Notes: generated by a model from the sequence alone, not told the origin. DNA of 64,000 bases from an uncultured Candidatus Saccharibacteria bacterium (GCA_947168825.1 CAMVNH010000003.1:1-64000), one strand, 5' to 3'; positions 28,410 to 38,475 are shown, counted from the first letter of the stretch. Translations and numbers: made by a program.

Positions 28410-29480
28410 ATGGCAAATCTTAACGATTATCTAACTTGGCGTGGTGATTTAAAAATCAACAGAAAAGAGCCGATTAACGACGTTGACGGCCTAGCTCTTG
28501 CTCGCTTCTCCTATATGCCGTTTAACCGCATTAGGGTTAGCCGTGTTGAAACCGTTTCAAATATTGCCAAAAAAATGGAAAAACTCCCTACCAGTGTCTA
28601 TGTTTGGCCGGACGATCAAAAGTTCATCGCACTCATGGGCGAAAGCCGACGTTTCGGCCAGCTAAAAGTTACGGATTATATTCGGAAAAATAATCCTGAA
28701 ATAGCAAAACAGTTTTCCGCAATAACGATACATATCAACCGCCGCGACCTCTACGTTTCTTTCATGGGTACCGACGAGCATCTTTTTGGCTGGAAAGAGG
28801 ATTTCAATATGGCTTTCATGGAAAGTGTCCCCGCCCAAAAAGAAGCCCTGAAATACCTAAAACATATTGCTAAAAAATATCCCTGGAAAAGAATCTGGAT
28901 CGGTGGCCATTCCAAAGGTGGAAACATCTCTATGTATTCTGCAATTATGTCTCCAGAATTGTTACAGCGCCGAATCGTGAAAGTCTATAATTTCGACGGC
29001 CCAGGGCTAAACAAAAAAATTTATGACGATGCCAATCTTGGTATTATTCTTCCCAAAATTCAAAGTTTTATTCCTCAGGATTCAATCGTTGGTCGCCTAT
29101 TTGATCACGTCGAAAAATTTGAGGTTATAAAAAGTAACGCTGAACATTTCTATCAACACGACATTTATTCTTGGGAGATATCTGGAACTAAGATGGTTGG
29201 AACAGAGGTTACGAAACGCAGTGATGTTATCGATAAAACTTTGACAGACTGGATTGAAGGTATGAGTTTTGAGCAGAAAAAGATTTTTACAGATGTTATT
29301 TTTCGGCTTTTTTCTAAAAATGACCTTAACACTCCACGCGAATTTGCTGAAACATGGACCAAAAGCCTCCCAGCCGTACTAAAAACCTATCGCTCTGTAT
29401 CAAAAAAAGACCGCAAGGTTGTTACGGATGCTGTTAAGCGATTAATCAGATCCTACCTTGCGGCTCGTCGTAGTAGATAA
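28410..29480 (+). CDS. DUF2974/Mbeg1-like alpha/beta-hydrolase
   Basis: RIWIGGHSKGGNISMYSAI nucleophile elbow; KVYNFDGPGLNKKIY; IPQDSIVGRLFDH. Confidence 0.8.
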   Translation: MANLNDYLTWRGDLKINRKEPINDVDGLALARFSYMPFNRIRVSRVETVSNIAKKMEKLPTSVYVWPDDQKFIALMGESRRFGQLKVTDYIRKNNPEIAKQFSAITIHINRRDLYVSFMGTDEHLFGWKEDFNMAFMESVPAQKEALKYLKHIAKKYPWKRIWIGGHSKGGNISMYSAIMSPELLQRRIVKVYNFDGPGLNKKIYDDANLGIILPKIQSFIPQDSIVGRLFDHVEKFEVIKSNAEHFYQHDIYSWEISGTKMVGTEVTKRSDVIDKTLTDWIEGMSFEQKKIFTDVIFRLFSKNDLNTPREFAETWTKSLPAVLKTYRSVSKKDRKVVTDAVKRLIRSYLAARRSR

Positions 29481-29481
29481 G

Positions 29482-30012
29482 CTATTTCTTATTCCAACGT
29501 TCAATAGCGTCTTTGATGACTTGTTTCGCCTCGGCGATATCACCAAACTTTTCCACTTTTGTCGTACCTGGTTTTTTCAGATCTTTGTAGTGGTTGAAGT
29601 GGAACTCAATTTGCTCGAGCGTACGCTTTGGCAAATCTTCTAGCGTCTGATACTTATCGCCATTATTACGATCATCTGCCGGTACAGCGATAATTTTGTC
29701 ATCAACTTCGCCATCATCCACGAATTTCATCACGCCGAGAATCTTAGCGGAAGTATAGATTCCAGTCGTGAGTGGCTGGTCGGTAATAAGTAGCACATCT
29801 AACTCATCGCCATCCTCATCCAAAGTCTGCGGAATAAAACCGTAATTACAAGGCTTTGCAAACGCCATTGGTTCCACGCGGTCTAGCATAAAACACGCAT
29901 TTTCACGGTCCCATTCAATTTTGTGATTCGAACCAGTCGGGATTTCTACGACAACATTAATTTCACCATTTTCGTAGTCGCCTGGTTTTAAGATTTTATT
30001 AAAGTCTGCCAT
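29482..30012 (-). CDS. ppa: Inorganic pyrophosphatase
   Basis: VVEIPTGSNHKIEWDRENACFMLDRV; YGFIPQTLDEDGDELDVLLI; DDKIIAVPADD. Confidence 0.96.
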   Translation of the reverse strand: MADFNKILKPGDYENGEINVVVEIPTGSNHKIEWDRENACFMLDRVEPMAFAKPCNYGFIPQTLDEDGDELDVLLITDQPLTTGIYTSAKILGVMKFVDDGEVDDKIIAVPADDRNNGDKYQTLEDLPKRTLEQIEFHFNHYKDLKKPGTTKVEKFGDIAEAKQVIKDAIERWNKK

Positions 30013-30054
30013 GTTTTCTCCTTGTTAATCACTTCCTTATGATATAATAATTTC

Positions 30055-31848
30055 ATGGCAAAATCAAGTAAAAAGTCCAAATCATTGATTCCGCGGACTC
30101 TCCATTATTGGTGGCAGATCACCAAACGCTATAAAGGCGCCACCGCGACTAGCTTTTTGCTAACACCGGTAGTGATTTTGGCGAATTCACTCCTAATTCC
30201 ATTCTTTGTTGCCGAAATCATTGACGTCGTCGCTCAGGACCCAACACAAGCCGAAATTTTTCAACGCCTAGCCTTTCCTGCTATTATGGTAGTCTTGCTC
30301 CAAATTATTTGCCAGGTGATTTTGCACCAAATTCGTTGGTATGTTTCCTGGAAAATGGAGGTTAAAGCTACAACTGATCTCGGCATCTTGTGTTTTTCTG
30401 CTATCGAAGCTCAGTCCATGCAGTTTCACTCAGACCACTTTTCTGGTTCGCTCGTTTCGCAAACCAACCGTTTTGTCAACGCCTACGAAAGCCTTATCGA
30501 CGAGCTAATGTTTAGCGTTATACCACTTGCTTTCACGGTCGTTCCATGTACAATCGCTTTGTTTATCGTTGCGCCAATCGTTGGGGCAATCGTCGTTATG
30601 CTTGCCATCCTCTATTCCATCATCGCCATTCGCTCTTCACTAAAAATTATTGATATTAACGAGGCCGAAGCCAGTGCTCATTCCAAAGCTATCGGCCAAC
30701 TTTCCGATGCGATTTCTAATGTCGCTTCGGTTAAATCCTATGCTCGCGAAGAATATGAAATTAAACGCTATACAAAAATCTGCGGCAACTGGAAAAATGT
30801 CATGTATAAAATGATTAACTCCTATCTAACGCGCAACACTCTTTTTGACCTAACCGGGACAATCAATATCGCCGCCTGCATTTTCTTCATGCTCGTTGGC
30901 TCACATTGGTTTGGTTTTTCTGCCGGCGTGCTGATTCTGATTTGGAGTTACTCTCGCCAAATCATCGATCAACTCCGAAACCTTGGTCAAATCATGCGTA
31001 AATTTAATAAAATTTTTGGCGATGCTCACGACATGACCGAAATCCTAGACATGAAAGATGATGTCATTGATTTACCAGATGCGAAGACGCTAAAAGTTAA
31101 AGATGCCGAAATCTTATTCAATCATATTTATTTCAAACATTCTGATGCGAGAGATGCGATTTTTGAGGATTTTTCTTTAGATGTAAAACCCGGCGAGCGC
31201 ATCGGCCTGGTTGGGGTTTCTGGTTCCGGTAAGACCACACTCACGAAACTACTTCTTCGTTTTGCTGATGTGGAGCAGGGGACAGTCACCATTGATGGCG
31301 AAGACATTAAACATATTACCCAAAAATCTCTGCGTGAAAGCATCGCTTATGTTCCGCAAGAAACCGCGCTTTTCCATCGTAGTATCTCCGAAAACATTGC
31401 CTACGGAAAATTAAATGCGACCAAAGAAGAAATTAAACGCGCCGCGAAACTCGCGAACGCCGATGAGTTTATTAAAAGGCTTCCAGATGGCTACGAAACC
31501 CTAGTTGGTGAACGGGGAATCAAACTCTCCGGCGGTCAGCGCCAGCGCATCGCTATTGCTCGCGCAATTTTGAAAGATGCCCCAATTCTAGTTTTGGATG
31601 AAGCGACCTCGGCGCTTGATTCGGAGTCCGAAGCCCTAATCCAGGAAGCGCTTATCCAACTTATGAAAAACCGTACTTCTATTGTTATCGCCCACCGCCT
31701 CTCCACCGTTGCTAGCCTTGATCGCATCGTTGTCCTCGACAATGGTAAAATTGTCGAGCAGGGCACCCACAAAGAACTTCTTGCCAAAAATGGTCATTAT
31801 GCTAAACTCTGGACTCGCCAATCCGGCGGTTTCTTGGACGAAAACTAA
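30055..31848 (+). CDS. ABC transporter ATP-binding/permease (exporter type)
   Basis: Six-TM region; GLVGVSGSGKTTL; KLSGGQRQRIAIARAILKDAPILVLDEATSALD. Confidence 0.95.
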   Translation: MAKSSKKSKSLIPRTLHYWWQITKRYKGATATSFLLTPVVILANSLLIPFFVAEIIDVVAQDPTQAEIFQRLAFPAIMVVLLQIICQVILHQIRWYVSWKMEVKATTDLGILCFSAIEAQSMQFHSDHFSGSLVSQTNRFVNAYESLIDELMFSVIPLAFTVVPCTIALFIVAPIVGAIVVMLAILYSIIAIRSSLKIIDINEAEASAHSKAIGQLSDAISNVASVKSYAREEYEIKRYTKICGNWKNVMYKMINSYLTRNTLFDLTGTINIAACIFFMLVGSHWFGFSAGVLILIWSYSRQIIDQLRNLGQIMRKFNKIFGDAHDMTEILDMKDDVIDLPDAKTLKVKDAEILFNHIYFKHSDARDAIFEDFSLDVKPGERIGLVGVSGSGKTTLTKLLLRFADVEQGTVTIDGEDIKHITQKSLRESIAYVPQETALFHRSISENIAYGKLNATKEEIKRAAKLANADEFIKRLPDGYETLVGERGIKLSGGQRQRIAIARAILKDAPILVLDEATSALDSESEALIQEALIQLMKNRTSIVIAHRLSTVASLDRIVVLDNGKIVEQGTHKELLAKNGHYAKLWTRQSGGFLDEN

Positions 31849-33023
31849 TTCTTAAAAATTTTTTGATCGGCGATTTCATCCGGTAAATAATTTTTATCGA
31901 GATGAAAACCCGCCTCCCACTTCTGCCCTTTACCAAACCCTAGATCTTTCATCAGCTTAGTCGGCGCATTCCTGAGCCACACCGGCACCGGCAATCCCAT
32001 CGATTTATGTGCTAAATCTTTTGCGCGGGTCCAGGCATCGTATGATACCCGACTTTTCTTTGACTTCGCAAGCGCACATGCGCAGTGCGCGAGAATAATC
32101 CCTCCCTCCGGCATGCCTACTCGCTCAATCGCCTGAAAACAAGAAACCGCAATCGGTAAAGCACCATTCCCAGCTAGGCCAATATCCTCAGAGGCAAAAA
32201 TTACCATCCTACGCGCAATAAATTTTGGATCCTCACCAGCTTCCACCATGCGTGCAAGATAATACAAGGTCGCGTCAACATCGCTACCACGCATCGATTT
32301 AATAAACGCGGAGATATTATCGTAATGCTTGTCACCAGATTTATCATAGCCAGGAACCTTCCGCCCCGCCGCTTCTTTCACGACCGCTACATTGACTTTA
32401 TCTGCCAAACTAAGCGCCAACTCTAAATCGCCAAGCGCGCTCCTAGCATCACCACCAGAAAGTTCTGCCAGATAGTCAAGCGCCTTACTAGAAACCCGTT
32501 TCGATACTTTTTCCGCTTTTACTGCTCGTTTCAAAACCGTGATAATATTATCTTTTGATAATGGCGAAACAATTACTACGCGCGATCGCGACAAAAGCGG
32601 CGAAATCACCTCGAACGATGGATTTTCCGTTGTCGCTCCGATTAAAATTATTAAACCAGATTCCACGTGTGGCAAGAATGCATCTTGCTGAGCTTTATTA
32701 AAACGGTGGATTTCATCCACGAATAGAACCGTTCGTGTCTGTAAATTCCAATTTTGTCGCGCCCGTTCCACAACTTGCTCGATATCTTTTTTCCCGGCCG
32801 TTACTGCCGAAAGCTCCACAAAATCTGCCTTATATTCTCGTGCCAAAATTCGCGCTAGTGTAGTCTTTCCCGTTCCCGGAGGCCCCCAAAAAATCAAGTT
32901 TACCGGTTCACCACGTTTCACAATCTCCGTCAAAATCTTTCCATCCCCAATAATGTCGTCCTGTCCTACAACCTCAGAAAGCTCATGCGGACGCATCCGC
33001 TCCGCAAGCGGTACTCTATTCAT
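31845..33023 (-). CDS. rarA: Replication-associated recombination protein A (RarA/MgsA)
   Basis: PLAERMRPHELSEVVGQDDIIG; FWGPPGTGKTTLARILA; RRMVIFASEDIGLA. Confidence 0.95.
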   Translation of the reverse strand: MNRVPLAERMRPHELSEVVGQDDIIGDGKILTEIVKRGEPVNLIFWGPPGTGKTTLARILAREYKADFVELSAVTAGKKDIEQVVERARQNWNLQTRTVLFVDEIHRFNKAQQDAFLPHVESGLIILIGATTENPSFEVISPLLSRSRVVIVSPLSKDNIITVLKRAVKAEKVSKRVSSKALDYLAELSGGDARSALGDLELALSLADKVNVAVVKEAAGRKVPGYDKSGDKHYDNISAFIKSMRGSDVDATLYYLARMVEAGEDPKFIARRMVIFASEDIGLAGNGALPIAVSCFQAIERVGMPEGGIILAHCACALAKSKKSRVSYDAWTRAKDLAHKSMGLPVPVWLRNAPTKLMKDLGFGKGQKWEAGFHLDKNYLPDEIADQKIFKN

Positions 33024-33151
33024 GAAAACATTATATCATGAAAAGAAAAGATAAAAGGTCCTTTGGCTAGTTTTGCTTTTTCAAGGGACATGCTATAATT
33101 AAATAGTTCAGTCACAAATTCTTCAATAAGACAGAAAGGGAGGTGGTTTAT

Positions 33152-33577
33152 GTGTCTGATATGCACATTTCATGGATTACACGTGAAGAAATTATTGAAC
33201 GATATTCCCACATTAAACCCGTAGTTAAGAAAAATGGCAAACTCTATTGGCTCAGGGAGTTTAGTGATGAAGAACTATTCAATATTAGCTACCTGTGGGA
33301 AGATGAAACCGAAGAACCCGTTAAAAAAGGTGAAATCGTCCCAATCCCTGAAGGGAATTTCAGGTGCCTTCATAAGTACGAGTATTATGGACTGTTTAAG
33401 CCTAATGTTGCTGAAGTACTAACCCAAATTGGCCCCGAGATGTTAAACTCTGTCGTAGCTTTCGAGATTATTGATCAGCCGAAATCCGCTAACGACTTCC
33501 ATAAGGATAAGTTTACTACTGCCGCGTTCAATTCTGGCTATCATGTATCAACCGTCCGTCTTTATAAACACGCATAG
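33152..33577 (+). CDS. Hypothetical cytoplasmic protein
   Basis: About 141 aa from GTG 33152; GGGAGG SD at 33138-33143; TGcTATAAT promoter at 33094-33099; no family recognised. Confidence 0.6.
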   Translation: MSDMHISWITREEIIERYSHIKPVVKKNGKLYWLREFSDEELFNISYLWEDETEEPVKKGEIVPIPEGNFRCLHKYEYYGLFKPNVAEVLTQIGPEMLNSVVAFEIIDQPKSANDFHKDKFTTAAFNSGYHVSTVRLYKHA

Positions 33578-33596
33578 TCTCGTCCGTCGCAAACGT

Positions 33597-33618
33597 GCCG
33601 CCCTCTCTGGGCGGCTCT
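33597..33618 (+). terminator. Rho-independent terminator-like hairpin
   Basis: GCCGCCC-TCTCT-GGGCGGC then TCTATTGT. Confidence 0.6.
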
Positions 33619-33692
33619 ATTGTATTAACACGAATTACTTAATAGAATTTCACTACTAAAAAATCGGCCAAAATGCCGACTTATATAAAATC

Positions 33693-33768
33693 TGGTGGCT
33701 CCGACTGGACTTGAACCAGTGACACAAGGCTCTTCAGGCCTCTGCTCTACCAACTGAGCTACAGAGCC
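33693..33768 (-). tRNA. tRNA-Phe(GAA)
   Basis: GGCTCTG/CGGAGCC acceptor; loop CTGAAGA; encoded ACCA. Confidence 0.95.
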
Positions 33769-33814
33769 AAACGAGGAAACAAACTATCCTGCTAAACTTA
33801 AGTATACCACACTT

Positions 33815-34723
33815 CTATTTTTGGTTCAAGTACCTCACAGCCTCAGTCGCTGCAATCGCGCCATCCGACGTGGCAGTAACGAGCTGACGAAGATCTTTTG
33901 TGCGAACGTCGCCAGCGGCAAAAATGCCAGGGATATTAGTGTGGCAAGCTTCATCAGTTTTTATATAGCCATTAGAATCAAGCTCGACAATATCTCTAAA
34001 TATCCTTGTAGACGGTTCGCGACCAACAGCTATGAAAAGCCCGGCAATCCGAAGTTCAGAAACCTTGCCGTCAGTAGTATCGGTAATTTCAACCCTATCT
34101 AATTTCTTGTCGCCGAACAACTCGGTAACCGTGCTGTTCATGATAAACTCGACATTTGCTTTTTTATGGACTTTATCGACTAACGCCAAATCACCCCGGA
34201 ATTCATCTCGGCGATGAATAAGGTAGACTTTTTTCGCAATATCACAAAGATAAAGTGCCTCATAGAGGGCGGTATTGCCTCCGCCAACAACAGCGACATC
34301 CTTGCCGCTATATAGCGCACCATCGCAAGTTGCACAATAAGAAACTCCGTGACCAAATAATTCATCTTCACGATCGAGACCGAGTTTTTTATCGTGTGAA
34401 CCAGTAGCGATGACAATAGTCGCAGTCTCGTACGTATTGTCGGCAGTAACCACAATTTTACGATCGTCATAATTTTCAATTTTGACAACCTCTTCAAATT
34501 CAATTTCTGCGCCGAGATTAGTAGCCTGCGCATAGAGAGACTTCGCAAAGTCAACGCCAGAAATATGCGGCGTAGCAGGATAATTTTCTATCCTTAGGGT
34601 CTTAACGATTTGACCACCATAGACATCGGATTCGAGAACAAGAACTTTTTTATTAGCACGGCAGGCATAAATCGCAGCAGTCAACCCAGCAGTACCAGCA
34701 CCGATAATAACTATATCGTACAT
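33815..34723 (-). CDS. trxB: Thioredoxin reductase
   Basis: YDIVIIGAGTAGLTAAIYACRA; YCATCDGALYSGKDVAVVGGGNTA; GIFAAGDVR. Confidence 0.96.
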   Translation of the reverse strand: MYDIVIIGAGTAGLTAAIYACRANKKVLVLESDVYGGQIVKTLRIENYPATPHISGVDFAKSLYAQATNLGAEIEFEEVVKIENYDDRKIVVTADNTYETATIVIATGSHDKKLGLDREDELFGHGVSYCATCDGALYSGKDVAVVGGGNTALYEALYLCDIAKKVYLIHRRDEFRGDLALVDKVHKKANVEFIMNSTVTELFGDKKLDRVEITDTTDGKVSELRIAGLFIAVGREPSTRIFRDIVELDSNGYIKTDEACHTNIPGIFAAGDVRTKDLRQLVTATSDGAIAATEAVRYLNQK

Positions 34724-34725
34724 AA

Positions 34726-35037
34726 CTATGCTTCCATTAGTTTTTTAAGTTTTCTTTTCGATTGGACGCCTATAGTGCGAGCGACTTCCTCGCCGTTTTT
34801 GAATACGATTAAGCATGGAATACCAGAAACCTCGTATTTCTCAGCGAGAGATTCTGCCCCATCAATATTAAGAGAAGCTACCTTATATTCTTTATATTCT
34901 TCAGCAAATTCTTCAATGATCGGTCTCATCATTTGGCATGGGCCACACCAATCCGCATTAAAATCAACCAATACGGGTTTGTCCGATTCTAGGACCTCTT
35001 TTTCAAAATTTTCAGTATTAAGTTCAATAACTTTCAC
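34726..35037 (-). CDS. trxA: Thioredoxin
   Basis: VLVDFNADWCGPCQMMRPIIEEFA; YEVSGIPCLIVFKNGE. Confidence 0.97.
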   Translation of the reverse strand: MKVIELNTENFEKEVLESDKPVLVDFNADWCGPCQMMRPIIEEFAEEYKEYKVASLNIDGAESLAEKYEVSGIPCLIVFKNGEEVARTIGVQSKRKLKKLMEA

Positions 35038-35143
35038 TACGTAGCTCCTTTTCTATGGTTTTATTCTAACATGAAAGAATCATCACGACAAATACCCGCT
35101 CCTAGCGATGGACCCAGAGTTTATTTTCTGGTATAATTGCAGT

Positions 35144-36439
35144 ATGAAAAAGATGAATACTACGCCAATTTCTGGCACACAGGAACTTTTACCTGAGAAG
35201 CAGGCTATTTTTGATGAAATTAAGTCCAGAATTCGCGAAGTTTATCGAAAGCACGGTTTTCAAAATATCGAGACCCCGACTATCGACCGCACAGAAGTTC
35301 TTTTCGCAAAAGCTGGCGGTGACACCGAAAAGCAAATCTATAGAGTAGTTAAAACTGCCGAGACGGACCAAGATGCTGACCAGGCTCTGAGATTTGACCA
35401 TACCGTTCCACTCGCTAGATATGTCGTCGAACATGAGAGCAACTTACATTTTCCGTTTAAGGTCACCCAAATCGGCCGTAATTTTCGTGGTGAGCGCGCC
35501 CAGAAAGGTCGCTTCCGTGAATTTTATCAATGTGATATTGATATCGTTGGCCGGAATAACCTGAGTATTGCCTACGACGCTGAGATTATTGCTACACTCC
35601 ATGAGGCACTTAGTACTTTCTTAAAACCTAGTATGCTTATTCGTATTTCTAATCGTAAGCTCTTAACCGGCCTCCTAAAGTCTCAGAATTTAGAGTCGAA
35701 ATCGAAAGAAATTTTTAGCATCATTGACCATGCCGAAAAAGTTTCTCCTGAAAAGACCCAACAATCTCTTAACGAAATAAACTTGACAGAAAGTCAAATA
35801 GATATTTTAAATAAATTCATGGCTATTCGTGGCGAAAGGGAAGAGGCTGTCACTAAACTTAAATCACTTAATATCGAGGATGAGACCTACCTACAAGGTG
35901 TATCCGAACTCAATCAAGTTATGAACTCTCTCGAGTCGCAAGGTCTTAAGTCTAAAATTTCCGCAGATATGCTAATTGTGCGTGGTCTAGATTATTATAC
36001 CGGCACAGTTTTTGAGACATTTCTCCCCGAATATCGCGAAATTGGTTCGGTCGGATCTGGAGGTCGCTACGAAAATCTCGCCGGGCATTATACGGACCAA
36101 AATTTCCCAGGCGTTGGCGGTTCGATTGGTCTCACGCGTTTATTTTACGTTCTCAGCGAACATGACCTACTTAGCGATATTAAACATAACCTAATTGATA
36201 TCACTATTATCCCAATTTCGGAAAATGAACAGGCCTATGCTTTGAAAGTAGCCAACGAACTTCGTGCTAAAAATAATTCCGTAGACGTCATACTAACTGA
36301 TAAAAAACTCAGTGATAAGCTCACCCATGCTGCTAAAATTTCTAAATACGGCATAGTTATTGGCGAAGATGAAGCGAGTACCGGAAATCTAACTTTGAAG
36401 AACTTTGAAACTGGTGAACAATCTAAACTTGGAGCATAG
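35144..36439 (+). CDS. hisS: Histidyl-tRNA synthetase
   Basis: ISGTQELLPEKQAIFDEIKSRIREVYRKHGFQNIETPTIDRTEVLF; RFDHTVPLARYV; LIVRGLDYYTGTVFE; TATAAT ends 6 nt before ATG 35144. Confidence 0.96.
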   Translation: MKKMNTTPISGTQELLPEKQAIFDEIKSRIREVYRKHGFQNIETPTIDRTEVLFAKAGGDTEKQIYRVVKTAETDQDADQALRFDHTVPLARYVVEHESNLHFPFKVTQIGRNFRGERAQKGRFREFYQCDIDIVGRNNLSIAYDAEIIATLHEALSTFLKPSMLIRISNRKLLTGLLKSQNLESKSKEIFSIIDHAEKVSPEKTQQSLNEINLTESQIDILNKFMAIRGEREEAVTKLKSLNIEDETYLQGVSELNQVMNSLESQGLKSKISADMLIVRGLDYYTGTVFETFLPEYREIGSVGSGGRYENLAGHYTDQNFPGVGGSIGLTRLFYVLSEHDLLSDIKHNLIDITIIPISENEQAYALKVANELRAKNNSVDVILTDKKLSDKLTHAAKISKYGIVIGEDEASTGNLTLKNFETGEQSKLGA

Positions 36440-36442
36440 TTT

Positions 36443-37009
36443 TTGCGAAATCATCTTCTTTCACAGCATTTTCTAAGCAGTCCACGGCTGGCACTCTTTC
36501 TGATTGGCCATTCTAATATCAAAAAACGCGACACGGTGATAGACATTGGTGCTGGCTCCGGCGTAATTACGTCGGCCTTAGCGAAGCGCTGCCGGAAGGT
36601 TATCGCTATCGAGCCAGATCATGAAACTGCAGCTAAGCTTCGCCAAAATACTAAGAAATTTGATAACGTAGAAATTGTCGAACAGGATTTTCTTGATTAC
36701 GACCTCCCCAATAAGATACCATATAAAATTTTTGCCAACCCACCTTTTCATCTTAGCTCAGAAATAGTCCACAAACTTTTGTCGGCTAAAAATCCACCAG
36801 AAAGTTTCTATCTAATTCTACAAAAACAGTTCGCGCTCAAACTTCTCAATACTGACCGACATTATACCTCTAAACTTGGTCAAGAACTTATCCAGAAATA
36901 TCAGACTAAAATTCGCTACCCCATGAAACCTACTGATTTTACGCCACCACCAGCCGTCCCCACCGTCCTGTTCGAGGCTAAGCTAATTGGCTCGCAGCCC
37001 AGCGTCTAA
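36443..37009 (+). CDS. Erm/KsgA-superfamily rRNA adenine methyltransferase, short single-domain form
   Basis: LLSQHFLSSPRLALFLIGHSNIKKRDTVIDIGAGSGVITSALAKRCRKVIAIEPD; FANPPFHLSSEIVHKLL; TTG start. Confidence 0.8.
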   Translation: MRNHLLSQHFLSSPRLALFLIGHSNIKKRDTVIDIGAGSGVITSALAKRCRKVIAIEPDHETAAKLRQNTKKFDNVEIVEQDFLDYDLPNKIPYKIFANPPFHLSSEIVHKLLSAKNPPESFYLILQKQFALKLLNTDRHYTSKLGQELIQKYQTKIRYPMKPTDFTPPPAVPTVLFEAKLIGSQPSV

Positions 37010-37696
37010 ATATTCTTTCACGTAGTCCCACCCCCAATTATTGTCGAACCCACTAGAAACGAACTTATTAAATACGAAGTAAGGCATCCCATTCGCACTT
37101 TTTGCCGCTTTCGCTGTATTTTTCTGTATAGCTTCAACAGTCTCACCACTATCCATACAGCTAGCAAACTCAGCTTTATCAAACCCCACTTTTTCGCCAA
37201 TTTTCACCCAGTAATCTTTAGTCATGTCTTCAATCATCGGCGATTCCTTAGATACCCCTATCCCCTTAGAATGATAATCCTTCCAGAGAGATTTTAGCGC
37301 CGCATGATAGTATTCCCAGAACTTATCTTCTTGTGTTGCACAGTATGTACCAGCCGCTCCCCAACGAGACATTCCAGTCTTATGTTCACCGTATTCATAC
37401 AAGAAATCTGTCACGCGTACTTCGTATAAAATATCCTTACCTTCGATATAGTCACGCTTAAACTCCTCAAAATTATCCATCAAGTTCCTGGAAAATACGC
37501 TGCAGTATGGGCAGGCAAGATCAGTATACTGTACATAATAATTTTTCGCATTAAGGCTCCCGACGGTAGTTCGCGAATCCCAAACCTTGTCACCACTGGA
37601 AGGTTTTGTCGCTGCACTGAGTATAATAAGCATCAGTACTGCTACGCTCACCACTACCAGCCCAACAATGCGTACGATTTTTCCGGCTTGTTTCAT
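36983..37696 (-). CDS. DsbA-like thioredoxin-fold membrane-anchored oxidoreductase
   Basis: N-terminal TM; YYVQYTDLACPYCSVFSRNLMD (CPYC); GMPYFVFNKF. Confidence 0.88.
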   Translation of the reverse strand: MKQAGKIVRIVGLVVVSVAVLMLIILSAATKPSSGDKVWDSRTTVGSLNAKNYYVQYTDLACPYCSVFSRNLMDNFEEFKRDYIEGKDILYEVRVTDFLYEYGEHKTGMSRWGAAGTYCATQEDKFWEYYHAALKSLWKDYHSKGIGVSKESPMIEDMTKDYWVKIGEKVGFDKAEFASCMDSGETVEAIQKNTAKAAKSANGMPYFVFNKFVSSGFDNNWGWDYVKEYLDAGLRAN

Positions 37697-38286
37697 TTTT
37701 TCTCCTTAAGATTTAGCCTACATCCATTCAATCCATTACCAACCTTATACAAAGCGAACAATGCCACAATAACCGACAATAAAGTAATTACACGCGAGAT
37801 TACGCCGGCAATCGCATACCCACCGGTCGAAAAAATCGTCGCTAAAATTGGCGTTATTAGAGCCGTACCACATGTTGGACAACCGCTTCCGAGAATCGCG
37901 AGCCCAGCTACAATTCCAGAACTTTGCAAACTCTCCTGATCTTTGTTCCTTTTCCACGCTACTCCAATCGCCCCTATTAAAGTAGCCTGCAAAAAGGTCA
38001 CCACAAAAACCACTAGCCAGTCCAGGAAGAACTGACCAATTCCAAAAAGACCTAAGAAGGCATCCAGGATAATCTTCATTTTTCCACCGAATCCAGATAC
38101 GGCAAGCAGACTAAAAGATGCCGTTCCGCCGCCGAGTAGATTTAGCAGTGTTCCAAAAATTATGAAAGTTAGCACGAAAAACCCCCAGAACCTTCGCGTG
38201 CGCATCGCTGATTTTAGGCCAGTAAAAGCCAAACCCAAACCCTCCAGCCACTTATCTAGCCAAGATTTTTTTCCTCCACTTGTCAT
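37693..38286 (-). CDS. Polytopic membrane protein with intramembrane CPTC motif; possible redox partner of the adjacent DsbA-like protein
   Basis: Several TM segments; VAGLAILGSGCPTCGTALITPILATIFS; 4-bp overlap with the DsbA-like gene; TGcTATACT ends 6 nt before ATG. Confidence 0.7.
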   Translation of the reverse strand: MTSGGKKSWLDKWLEGLGLAFTGLKSAMRTRRFWGFFVLTFIIFGTLLNLLGGGTASFSLLAVSGFGGKMKIILDAFLGLFGIGQFFLDWLVVFVVTFLQATLIGAIGVAWKRNKDQESLQSSGIVAGLAILGSGCPTCGTALITPILATIFSTGGYAIAGVISRVITLLSVIVALFALYKVGNGLNGCRLNLKEKK

Positions 38287-38408
38287 GCCCTAAGTATAGC
38301 AAATAAAACTAAAACTGTCTAGCATATATAAACATAAAATAAAGAAAAATCAAGCACAAACTGTTCGGTTTTCCTCTGTTACAGCATGATAAAAAATCTG
38401 TGGAAAAC

Positions 38409-38422
38409 GTTTTAGCTAAAAC
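38409..38422. promoter_or_regulatory. Candidate operator: 14-bp perfect palindrome
   Basis: GTTTTAGCTAAAAC, 23 nt upstream of a TTGACA -35 box. Confidence 0.35.
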
Positions 38423-38445
38423 AGAAAAGAAACTTAATTTCAATC

Positions 38446-38475
38446 TTGACAAGCTCTACCTAGATAACTTAAAAT
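38446..38475 (+). promoter_or_regulatory. Promoter for the candidate RNA upstream of the metal transporter genes
   Basis: TTGACA (38446-38451), 18 nt, TAAAAT (38470-38475). Confidence 0.6.
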
